Shown one piece after another: positions 36,628-47,347 of a DNA stretch of 64,000 nucleotides. A model generated the notes under the pieces. The model worked only from the letters and a program-made list of their open reading frames with translations, was not told where the DNA came from and did no database searches. Both the position numbers and the translations under genes were made by a program. Source of the stretch: Pontederia crassipes (Eukaryota > Streptophyta > Magnoliopsida > Commelinales > Pontederiaceae); the NCBI GenBank assembly GCA_030549335.1, contig CM060195.1, forward strand, positions 2,653,501 to 2,717,500. Direction: 5' to 3'. Within the stretch, counting starts at the first letter, position 1, and every line of letters starts with the position of its first letter.

Positions 36628-38819
36628 ATGTATTTTACTTATGCCTAATTTCATTACAAATGCACGCACAACACTCTTGAGTCATGTTTTTACACATTCT
36701 CAACATCGAACCTATTTTTATAACATTGCCATCCATTTATTGCTAATTTGTCCCCTAAAATTGATACCCTTGCCGGGAGCCGATAGATGGGAAGAGCAGG
36801 CCAGATATCATGCACCAATCTCTGCATCAATGGAGAATGTTTTGCTTTAGGACAAAGAGGAGGCCACCAAACCAACAACAAACATCAACCTGATTTTGGG
36901 GACCAACTAGCTCATGCAGCCACATTGTAGAAGGAACCTTCCTTGTCGGGGGACGACTGAAGCAACTAGGGGACAAAAAGTCGAGAGGACGATGACAGGA
37001 GGAAATTCTATAAAAATGGATTCCACAACAGAGAGCTTGGAGATACTTTCTTGAGGTGTAAGAATTCTAGAGAGGAGAGACCAGAGAAATTTGCAAGGAA
37101 CAAATTTTTTCTTGTTTACTATTCTCTTCATGGGTGCGTGTTCACCCAATGTGAGCTATAACTAACCAACCAGCTGGGACCGGGAGGTGTCAGATATCAT
37201 AAACTCATATTTTATGTTCTTGTTTTCATTGTTGTTTTTATCGTTTAAACCGAATATCAAAACTTATCTATGTTTTAATGATATCCATCATTTGTTTATG
37301 TTAGATCATGTGTTTATGTTTTTTGGTGGATTCATATTTAGATTGAGGTTTTGAATCACCTTATGTGTGTAAACTGAATTTACCGCGAGCATGAGAGTGT
37401 CATGGATAAGTCGAGTGTCCTTTACCACGAAGTTACCCTAATACACATGTTGAGGGATATTCGCTTGTTTTTATCTTAATATCGATATAATAGAAAAACT
37501 TGAGTCCTATTACAACATCTCCTATAAGGCCCTAACATGTGTTTCTACTGATTTTCTTGAGCTTTTCCGATCTTATTCTTATTTCTTTGTTGCTTTTATA
37601 TTTCGAAAATAAAAAAAACAATTAGAATACTTGTATTATTTTCCTTCGCTATTATTTTATTGCAACATTTCTTTCCTCATTTTCAGCATTTTCAAATACC
37701 GAGTTTAACTCGAAGTTCTCTTTTGATTTCGCGAAGTACTTTCCCTGTGGATCGAACATCAAGCACTACAATGATGTTCCGTATACTTGCGGATCGCATT
37801 TTGATAGCGCCAAGATATTATATATTTTAAGACTTAATTCGACATTTTTCTCTGGAGTCTACATCAAATACCCTCCAATTTTGTACACTTTTCCAGCGCT
37901 ATCCTCAAATTTTACTTTGTAACAAGACTACCATCCATCTTTTAACTTGTTTTTGATCCACTACCCTTTTCACTATTATCGTCATCTATTGATGTGGCAT
38001 CCATGCGATAATTTTCTTTCTCCTCCACACAACCAATAGTCCGACGTGGCATCATTTGAAAAATAAGGGGGTGCGCCGATGGGTCCCCCCTTTTGCATGC
38101 TCGCAGGGGGCCGACCCTCTCCTTTTGCCTACGTGCACTCCAACGAGCTCACTGGAGCTTGTAAGGCACAAGGGGACGACACCCTAGCCACCCATTTAGC
38201 CAGCGTGCATTGATGACGTGTGCAGCGTAAGGGGGGGGGGGAGCGTTTGCTTGCGTGCGTCATCGGCACACGCAGGCAAAAGGGGAAATTTATTCTTTTC
38301 ATAAATGAAAAAAGTAAAAGTAATGGAAAATGTAAGACGGAAGGACTAAAGTGAAAAAGTCGTGATAGTTTAGGAATATAAAAAAATAAGTTCGTAGTTT
38401 GAAGTTAGATGCGAAAAATCGTGGTAGTTTAGAAGAGGTTTATGGAAATAACCCTTAATTTTTTAATGTTGCCACATCAGTAAATATTTATGTCGAGACG
38501 ACAGAATATGTCATGTTTACGCCACGTCAGCTATGCGATCAAGAAACGGACGATAGTCGGTGAAAAGGACATTCAGTGCAATGAGTTAAAAGATGAGGGG
38601 CATTCCTGTTACAAATTAAAGTTAAAGGGCAGCGCTGAGCAAACTTTAAAATTGAAGGGAATTTGGTGTAATTTACTCTTTTTCTCTGTGTCCAAGAGGA
38701 ATATACTGACGTAAGAGGTAGACATACATCTTGGGATGATTGCCTCTCATTCGTGACCCTTTTTATACTAAGCACGTCAGTTTCAAATCATGCTACATTC
38801 ATTATACACATTTTATGCA
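36628..38819. repeat. LTR-like or unclassified insertion in copia B, itself holding a Mutator-type element
   Basis: Copia coding text stops at about 36620 and resumes at about 38820. The intervening DNA starts TGTATTTTAC and contains, near 37750-37815, TGTGGATCGAACATC and GCGGATCGCATTTTGATAGCGCC, wording reminiscent of the 3' end of Tat/Athila-type LTRs. No target duplication was found and no partner LTR is present, so solo LTR is only a guess. The Mutator-type element at 37855-38678 sits inside it. Confidence 0.35.
37855..38678. mobile_element. Mutator-like non-autonomous element (MULE)
   Basis: It is flanked by a perfect 10-bp repeat TTTTTCTCTG (37845-37854 and 38679-38688), in line with the 9-11 bp duplications of Mutator elements. 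Its ends are long imperfect inverted repeats of about 130 bp starting GAGTCTACATCAAATACCC on the left and, inverted, GAGTAAATTACACCAAATTCCC on the right. The ~560 bp between them is partly GC-rich (38070-38280) with a run of ten or more G near 38231. It encodes no transposase. Whether the centre is captured host DNA cannot be told. Confidence 0.88.
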
Positions 38820-39865
38820 AGTTAGTCTATGGTGAATTTTGCGAAGGCTATGTTCTAGGAAAGCAAAAGAAAGTCACTTTTAGCAAAATGCTAAGGATGC
38901 CGAAGAGTAGCAAATTGGAACTTGAGCACATGATGTGTGGAGGCCATCCCTTGTTCCATCTCTCGACGGGTCATTGTATTATGAGGCATTCATTGACAAT
39001 TATTCTAGAATGGTATGGGTTTATTTTCTAAAAAAAATTGACGTGTTCTCTACTTTAAAAAAATGGAAAGCGTATGTAGAGAATGAAAGTGGCGTAAAGA
39101 TCAGATGTTTGAGGTCTGACAATGGTTGTGAGTATGCGAACCATGAGTTCAAAGAGTTCTGCGAGGAATATGACATCAGGATGGATCTCAAGAGTGCCGC
39201 AATAGGATGCTAAATGAATGGATATGACATTAAATGAGCGTGCCAAGAGCATGAGGATCAATGTAGGTCCACCAAAGTCATTTTGGGCAGATGTAAAATC
39301 AATCGCGGACCATCTATACCATTGGAGAACAAACATACCAGAGTAGTATGGAGTGGTGAGGAGATAGATATTTCATATATAAGGATTTTTTGTTGTCTCT
39401 ATATGTGGATTTTGCATGTAGAGATAAACTAGATGTTAAATCTAGGAGATGCTGATAAGTTTGAATATCATTTCTAGGATGATGAGAATAGAAAATTATT
39501 CAGAAAAGAAACATGATATTTCATAAAAAGACATAGGTGTGTTGCAAAATCTAACAATGCAAGGAAAGAAGGCAAGACTTAAGTTGAACTTGAGGGTATA
39601 TCAAATGAAGATGTGGTCTGGTTGGGTTTCAGAGGATTGTTCAGCAAGAGTCTGAATTGATACAAGCTGGGCTGAGTACTCCACCCCTATCAAGAGATAA
39701 GATCACTTGTGAGGTATTCTACTTCTTTGAATTTTATATTGCTAACTAATGCTGGTGAGTTGGTGATTCCTTCAAGTGGGAGCTAGCAATACATGATATG
39801 ATGAGATGAACTCGCTGTACAAGAATAAAACTTGGGTGGTGATGAAATTGCCTCAAGATAAAAAA

Positions 39866-40858
39866 TGTAGGATCACAAGGCACCAAGAGGGTGTGAATTG
39901 GTGTTTAAACCAAAAAGACCGATTTCACAAAATTCATCGTGGAAGCTTAAAATCAATTCATTAAACTTTAAATCAATGCAATAACAATAAAATCACATGC
40001 ATAATAAGGTATGAGGGAGAGGGAGAGAGAAAACAAACACAAAAAAGATGAGGGACTTGTTGATGAGGTTTGATCATACCTTGGCTTACGACCCCGCTCC
40101 AACTTCTCGACCGCGAGATCACCGAAAATTTCACTAACACTTTCCTTTGTTTCAAATAGGGTAAGGAAAAATCTTGTACACCACCTTCTTCTCCACTTCT
40201 AAAGGCAAGACAACATCTCATCTTAGGAAGCTTCTACCCATCGATTATTTGTTGAAGAGGTAGCCACACATCTTTTACAAAAGAGCACTCTCAATTTTTT
40301 CTCTAACCCAAGAGGTAAGATAAAATCTCTTCTACACAGGAGTTCACACAAAATATCTAAACAAATATTTTTATTTTACAATACCAAACTCACATGAAGA
40401 GAAGAGAGAAAGAAAAAAAGATTCAACAATATTTTGATGCTTGATTTTCCCTTCAATACTTGGTGATTCTGCACCCTTTAAACCCCTATTATAGTCCTCT
40501 TTAGATAATATGACCATTACCCTTTTGTTTGGTAAAAAAACTAAATGTTATAGGTCATTTTGCGTGCTTACTTGGCCGATCGACCGGTTCGCCAGACCAG
40601 TTGGTCGACCACTCTCACTATTTTGCACATAACTTTTTGCACCGATATCAGAATGAGCTAATTTTTTAATTCATTGAAAAGATAACAAGATTACCTATAA
40701 CTTTTATATTCATAAGATATATAATATTAACTTCAAGTTTAGTGCATGAAACAATTCATTTCGAATTGAACTTTTCTCACACTTTAAATATATAACACTG
40801 CTCGAGGTTTGTATCATCAAAATATAATTAGAAATTTCGTAAAAATTTTGTTCCAACA
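39866..40858 (-). repeat. 3' LTR of the second gag-only element
   Basis: On the plus strand it starts TGTAGGATCACAAGGC and ends GTTCCAACA. It has GGTCGACC-type palindromes near 40575-40610. Its G-tract is only three long, against twenty in the partner LTR. Confidence 0.9.
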
Positions 40859-40875
40859 ATTTCCTCCTTTTTTAT

Positions 40876-42900
40876 GAAGACAAATTGAGAAATATGAAAA
40901 GTATATAAGTTAAGAAGGAAAGATTATCAAAGCTGAAATTTTACTCCCCTAAAATTTCCTTAGGATGGTAGATATGCACATAAGTCCTAATTATAAGGTG
41001 CTTTTCATATAGAGTTATATTTATGAGGTCCACATAATTAATTAGGGATTATATAAGTTGGGGTCGTATATAAGTTTCTTTTATATTCTTATCATATTTC
41101 TCATATATTTCTCCCCTTTTGTCTCATCAAAAAGTAGATTACACATTTAGCAAAAGTTAGAGACAAAAGTTTACTCCCCATTAATCATGTATCATTTTCA
41201 TACTCCTCTACTTTCATGAAAAATGTAATAGGGAAATGTAAAATGAAAGTTTTTATTCTTTTGACCATATCATGAAAAATATTTCAAGTATAGAAAATGT
41301 GAGAAACAAAGATAACTCCCCCTAAGTTCATGATCCGTTCATAAATATGAAATCAAATTGCTCTAGGGCTAATGAATTGCACAACTTTCAAAAGTTTATA
41401 TAATGAATCAAAATATCGAATAAAACTTTGAGACAAATGATACATCAAATTTAAATTATATCAAATAGTCCAAGATTTGACACGATGAGTAAAAAAATAA
41501 TCACATAGCAAGATTATATCAAAATAAATGAGAATTAACATTTAAACCTTTAAGTATGCTCCTCCTATCATTATGGTCATTTTTTCTTTATTTATTTGTC
41601 ACAAGATAATATTCAAGAATAATGACAAAAACTATAAAAAAAATCAAAGTTTAGTCTTTTTTCTTAAAATGATAGTAGCTATTTAAAGTAATGAATGAAA
41701 GATAAAAACTTTCATTACATGTCATGATAATTTAAAATATGAAAAAAAGAGTCATATCAAAATATTTTACAAAAATGGAGCATATAAATCAATTTTGATA
41801 GAGATGTATATAGCAAAATGATCTCCTTAATAATATGATTCATTTTAAATATGTACATAAACATAGAGTTTGACAATTAAATATTTTATGAAACAATTTT
41901 TATGCACACTAATATGATCAATCATCTTATTTCAATTTAATTTGTCAAAAATCATAATATACATGCATACCTAACTAGCATAGTGTAACAAGTCGAAATT
42001 TATAATAACTTCATGCACATAAAGCTCATAACACAAGAGTCATATTAAAAATTATGCCAAACAAATTTGTCGCAAATATAAAGTCTACTTTATAGATAAC
42101 AAAAATATATTCAGGTTTAGAAGACTTAGCAAATAAATGTGTATGTGTTTTTTCCTTTGCCAAGTTACAAGAATAATTATCATAATAAGCATGGTAAAAA
42201 TAAAAGTAGGCATATAGTTACTTCATTTAACGTATGAGTAAAAATGATTTTGCCAATGTATTACCACAAGTCAAAATATGCTAATATAAAATTTCAAAAG
42301 CTCCCTTTAAGTTCTTTTTTATGCCATCGACAAAAAAAGTGAAGATAAATTTTTAGTCATAGCATTGTTATCATTCATCTGTTTAGATTTCAAAATTATG
42401 ATTTTTTAAAATTTTGAAATATCATGTGAGTCTAATAAATCTTAAATGTCCAAATATGGAGTAATTAGTGTATAATCAAATACTCATATTTGTCAAAAAT
42501 CGATATTAGACCTAATGAGAAACATATGCATTTTCAAATTATCAAGTTGCACATTAGAACCTTGACAATATATTTATTTCAAGTGACTTTTTAAAAAGCA
42601 TTCAAAGTTCATGTCTAGCATAATTCATATATATTCAAGTGATAGTAGGAAAAATGCAAAACATTTATCAATTCATATATTCGCACAATAAGCAAGACAT
42701 TTTCATGCCATATGAGCAAAAACAAGTATCATTTCAATTTCTTTGTTCATGTATGCAAGAATAAATAAACCCAAATCAAGTTCACATTTCAAATATGAAG
42801 AATCATAATTCAAACCTCATGTGCACAAAAATAAGTTTTTTACTTCAATAATACTTTTACCGTGCATTCATTCGCTCAAGTCTACATGTCTTTTACTTTC
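40876..42900 (-). other. Non-coding 3' region of the second gag-only element
   Basis: Two kilobases of strongly AT-rich DNA without any recognised domain lie between the gag end and the polypurine tract. Its counterpart in the first element (17850-18578) is shorter. Confidence 0.6.
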
Positions 42901-43252
42901 CACGTGAGACACACCTACAAGCAAAATTTATTTCTTCTTTGGTATCCAAATTTGGTTGGGTCCAACCTTCTTATTTTTGCACATCAATTTCATACTCATA
43001 TTAATGAATTTTTTAATTTTACACTCAAATGAATAATGACCCTGAGCATTACAATAATAACATATAATAGATGATTTAATAAAATGATTATGAATATATC
43101 CAAACTTCAAAATATCATTATAATAAGCATGAGAATCTTCAGCACCAAGGGAACTATCATAAGAGTGTTTATTTAATAATCATAAGAATGCTTAGATTTC
43201 AAAAAAATAAGAATATTTCAAATAATATCCCTTTGAGTTTCTAATTTTTTTT

Positions 43253-44071
43253 TCAAATCATTTTTCTTTTGTGATGCATACGAAATATTATTTGTAGGGG
43301 TTTTAATAATATGGATAGGCTTTTGAACATTATGTTTTTCCAAGAAATAGTAATTTTTTCATATATGGATTTTTTTAAAGAAATATTCTTCTTTTGTAAC
43401 TCGTCATGCAATACAACAAACAATTTTGAATTCGCCACTTTCAAAGATGCATAAGATGCAGATAAATTATTAAGAGAAGTAATTTTGTTTTTCAAAGTCT
43501 CTTTTTCAATTATGCATGAATTATTCTCCTTTTTCAAATTTTCAATTAGATTAGTCAATTTTGTATTTTCACATTTTAAGAATTCACAAGATGTACAAGG
43601 TAATAAAAGAGAATCATTTTTTTTTTCTGAAATGTCTATTTGAATTAAGCATGCATCATTTTCCTTCTTAAAGTATTCATAACCATTTTTCATTATATGA
43701 AAATCATTTATCAAAATTTCATTTTTCTTCTTAAGAGAAAGATACTTTTGAATAACAGATCAAATTCTTTTATGCACATCAAAATTAATATCATTGCTAG
43801 TAGATGTAGAACAATAGGAGGAATATGATGTTACCTCGTCTTCCTCACTTTTTGTCATTAAGCATAGATCAAAATTTTGATCGGATGTTGTTAACGTAGA
43901 ATTGGCAATTTTTTCTTCATCTTCATCCGATGTGTCATCTATTTCATTTTCCTTTCCTTCATATCTAAATAATAACTTTAGCCAAATCTCATAAGAAGTA
44001 GAACATTTAGAAATGAGATTTAAGCTTTTCTTATCTAAAGCACAATAAAATATATTTTGGGTCGAACACAA
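43253..44071 (-). pseudogene. Gag remnant of the second gag-only element
   Basis: Two long readable pieces (43760-44071 and 43253-43714) correspond to the gag of the first element: SYEIWLKLLFRYEG, then an acidic Ser/Asp-rich stretch and LCLMTKSEEDEVTSYSSY, then Asn/Lys/Glu-rich coiled-coil repeats. The zinc knuckle piece follows at 42928-43110. It is a fossil with several breaks. Confidence 0.7.
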
Positions 44072-44281
44072 ATATCAAAATCATTTGACTTTTCAAAACC
44101 ATTTTCTATAATTGCCCACATATCAAAATCAACTGAACACAAATATTCCTTCATTCTAATTTTCCAAGAAGAAAATGAATTAAAATTCAGGGGTCGAAAA
44201 TGGAAGAACCTTCTTAAAAAAATGGTGTCATGCGATAAAAGATTGTTAAATCTTTAAAAAGAAATAAAAGCAAATACCAAT

Positions 44282-45352
44282 TGTAGGATCACAAGGCACC
44301 AAGAGGGGGGGGGGGGGGGGGGGGTTGAACTGGTGTTTAAACCAAAAAAACTAATTTTACGAAAATCATCGTGGAAGCTTAAAATCGATTCATTAAATTT
44401 TAAAATAATACAATAACAATCAAATCACATGCATAATAAGGTATGAAGGAGAGGTAGAGAGAAAACAAACACAAAAAAGATGAGGGACTTGTTGATGACA
44501 TTCGGCCACACCTTGACCTACATCCCGCTCTGACTTCTTGACCCCGAGACCGTCGGAGATTTCACTAACACTTTCCTTCGTTCCAAATAAGGTAATGAAA
44601 AAATTTTTACACCACCTTATTCTCCACTTCGAGAGGCAAGGCAACATCTCATCCTAGGAAGCTTTTACCCGTTGTTTATTTGCTCAAGAGGTCCGCACAC
44701 CTTTTTTACAAAGGAGTGCTCTCAATCTTTTCTCTAACCCGAGATGTAAGATAAAATCTTTTCTACACAGGAGCTCACACCAAAATATCTAAACAAATGT
44801 TTCTATTTTACAATACCAAACTCACATGAAGAGAAGAGAGAAAGAAGAGAAGATTCAACAATATGGCTCAATAACTTCAAGAAAATGATTTTCCTTTGAT
44901 GCTTGATATTTTCTTTGAATACTTGATTGATTCTGCACCCCTTGGGCTCCTTTTATAGTCCTCTTTGGATAATATGAGAGTTGCCCTTTCATTTGGTCAA
45001 AAACTAGTCATTACTGGTCATTTTGTGTGTCGTTCGGTCGATCGGTTCACCTGGCTGGTTAATCAATTCGCTAGATCGTCTGATCGATCACTCTGTACTA
45101 TTTTTCACATAACGTTTTGCACCGAGGTGATTTTTGATTCGTTGGAAAGCTAATAAGATTTTCTACAACTTTCATATTCACATGTTAGTCCAGATATAAA
45201 TCAAACATATTCAAATATTGACGCCAAGTTCAGTGCATAAAATAATTCATTCCGAATTTAACTTTTCTCGCACTTTAAATATTGACTCTGAGTATTTGAT
45301 GTTTGTATCATCAAAATATAATTAGAAATATCATAAAAACTTTGTTCCAACA
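44282..45352 (-). repeat. 5' LTR of the second gag-only element
   Basis: It starts TGTAGGATCACAAGGC on the plus strand and ends GTTCCAACA. A run of 20 G (44305-44324) sits where the partner LTR has three. Confidence 0.9.
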
Positions 45353-45690
45353 AAAAAGGCATTACAAAAAAGTAGTTGTACATGATCAAGTAGGAGAAAG
45401 ATGGTGGTAAGAAGTTCAAAGCAAGGCTGATTGCAAAAGATTTTTTAGCAAAAGGAAAATATTGACTACACTAAAATATTTGCACAAGTTGTGAAGTTAA
45501 CCACTATTGGATTGGTGTGAGTATAGTTGTACCTAAGGACCCTTACATCTTGAAAAATTAGATGTAAAGACAATATTTTTTCATGGTGATTTGGAGGAGG
45601 ATATCTATATGAAGCAATTAGAAGGTTTTCAGGTTCCTAGTAATGAGAACCTGGTATGCAAGTTGACTAAGACCATTGTCTGTTGAAGAG

Positions 45691-46290
45691 GGACTTCCGG
45701 CTCGAGCCGACGGAACTGTTGTCCGATGGGTAATCAGACACCAAAGAAAGAGAAACCAAGGCAACCAACGGTAGTTGACTGAGCCACTGACGAAGAAGAA
45801 GAGGGAGAGTCATGAGAAAATAGAAGTAAAGAACCCTGCTCAGTGCTCCCGACATTGCACAGAGAGAGGGGAAGAGAGGAAGAAGATGAGAAAGAGAAAT
45901 GGAGAGAGAGGGAGAGGGAGAGAGAACCTATCAAGGCCGATGGTAGCAAAAGCGGCGATGGCAACATAGCGGCAATAGCGCAGCATCGCCTATTGCAACA
46001 CAATGGAGCGTCGACGTTCATCTCAGTCACTATCAGGTTTAGGGATTTAGGCCTTAAGCATGCAATCATTTTTCGTCTCACGCGTTAACGGGTCGCGAGT
46101 TGTGGGTCACATGTCGCGGTCGAGTTTATAGATTTAATATATAAAATAGGTTATAAAGTGTGTATTACCTAGGCCGGGTCCGGGTCCGGGTCGAGTTTCC
46201 AGGCTGTGAACCTGGTCTTGGCTCGGAACTTGACATGTTTTGTGCGTATCGGACCCGGTGCAGGACTGAATCCAATTCAAGCCAAGTAAT
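45691..46290. other. Unclassified GC- and purine-rich stretch
   Basis: Copia B text ends near 45690. What follows has a GAGAGAGAGG-rich part (45850-45930) and GC-rich wording near 46090-46260, including GGGTCCGGGTCCGGGTC. Reading frames on both strands are low in complexity (Ser/Leu-rich one way, Arg/Glu-rich the other). It could be a leader or exon remnant of a host gene or an unrecognised transposon. Nothing firm supports either. Confidence 0.3.
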
Positions 46291-47250
46291 TTTCTTGATT
46301 GTCTGCTCGATCAGGCACACAACTATAACTATCACATCACTAATTACATTATAATTAATTTCCTCTTACCACCTAATAATATATTCGAATCACATTAATT
46401 TGAACATATAGAATAATCTTTTAGACTAAAATCTTTAACAAATTTGGCAAGTTGGGATCGTTTGCGACCGAAAAAAAATATAAATATGTTACGTATAGAT
46501 ACCATGTGATTATTCTTGTCAACGATATATATAAATATGTTAACGATATCATATCAACGATAAAAATTGATTATCAAGGTCAACCGCGATTGTCTTCTCA
46601 CACAAAATTATCTAATTGCGGGATTTCACAAATTGTCACGTTGACCATATTTTCTTTTGTTAACTCAATAAACTAATCAATCTAAGCGTAAGTCAAATTT
46701 TAGAAGTTCAAAATAATTAATTAATTAATCTTCAATAGCTAACAGGTCGTTGTCAATTTCCAAACAATTCGTAGAAGTCTAAGCTATATGTTTTCCTTAT
46801 TAACAAAGTCAACCAGAAATCGTTCTCAATCCACGTCAATTGGGTATCTCTCTCTCTCTCTCTCTCTCACCCCAATCAATTGGTAGCGTGTACTTGTGCT
46901 CCGTTATTTGGTCGAGGAGTTAAATATTGGATAATTCTGTACCTTATATTGATTTCTTCGATTCTCTTTCTCGATCTCTTTATAAAATTGAATGTTAAAC
47001 ATTACGTAGCGCAGCCAAAAAAGTATTATGATATATGTTCTCATTCCGTTTAAAGACATTCAATGTTTAATGCGTGAAACTACACGTCGAAGAATCTGTC
47101 TGAACTCTTATTGCACTGTGAACGAGTGGTTTTCAACTTTGACTGCACTTAAATTATTTATTTTCAAAATATACATATGGATATTCAAAACTAGTAATAC
47201 ATATGTGACCAATTTGGCACTTAGACACTGTGCATCGTAATAGTTATCTC
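46291..47250. other. Upstream region of the LOR gene
   Basis: AT-rich intergenic DNA with a (TC)n run at 46846-46868. No coding sequence or transposon was recognised. It presumably contains the distal promoter of the gene at 47348. Confidence 0.4.
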
Positions 47251-47254
47251 CCTC

Positions 47255-47261
47255 TATATAT
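47255..47261 (+). promoter_or_regulatory. TATA box of the LOR gene
   Basis: TATATAT lies 87-93 bp before the start codon, a usual place for a plant TATA box with a leader of about 60 bases. Confidence 0.5.
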
Positions 47262-47305
47262 GTATTAGAGTACTGAAGAAACAATTTCATTAGCAAAACC
47301 AATTA

Positions 47306-47347
47306 GAGGGGAGGGAGGGGAGGGAGGGGAGGGGGAGAGAGAGAGAG
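47306..47347 (+). promoter_or_regulatory. Purine-only leader tract before the LOR start codon
   Basis: A tract of 42 bases containing only G and A (GAGGGGAGGGAGGGG repeats, then GAGAGAGA) ends right before the ATG. GA-rich leaders are common in plant mRNAs; the G4-step spacing could also fold as a quadruplex in RNA. Confidence 0.55.

Larger units (their letters stand above)
39866..45352 (-). mobile_element. Second gag-only copia-type element, nested in copia B
   Basis: Bounded by TG...CA LTRs and a 5-bp AAAAA duplication (39861-39865 and 45353-45357); the copia B reading text rejoins across it. On the minus strand: 5' LTR 44282-45352, primer site (ATTGGTATTTGC) about 44270-44281, gag about 43250-44260, zinc knuckle at about 43040-43085 (CYYCNAQGHYSFEC), the gag end (IWIPKKK) at about 42930, a 2 kb AT-rich non-coding stretch, a polypurine tract at 40859-40875 and 3' LTR 39866-40858. 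No pol is recognised. It is the same family as 539-19629. The LTRs look about 85-90 percent alike, so it is old and broken. Confidence 0.88.
34960..45690 (+). mobile_element. Ty1/copia element B, broken and split by later insertions
   Basis: Parts: LTR 34960-35411, a primer-site-like TCGGTATTAGA at about 35413, gag about 35430-36100 (LSSLSESWGATVMAINNS), protease about 36150-36330 (NYGASYHS), gag-pre-integrase about 36400-36600, integrase about 38820-39340 (DNYSRMVWVYFL, RSDNGCEYANHEFKEFC), the start of reverse transcriptase up to 39860, and its continuation at 45358-45690 (LDVKTIFFHGDLEEDIYMKQ). It is interrupted by an LTR-like segment with a Mutator-type element (36628-38819) and by a gag-only element (39866-45352). 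No 3' LTR was recognised. It is old, with many breaks. Confidence 0.8.

Noticed and set aside
45734-46081. Minus-strand Ser/Leu-rich frame as a secreted protein gene
   Set aside because: It is the complement of a GAGAGAGG-rich tract; low complexity and no matching exon structure.
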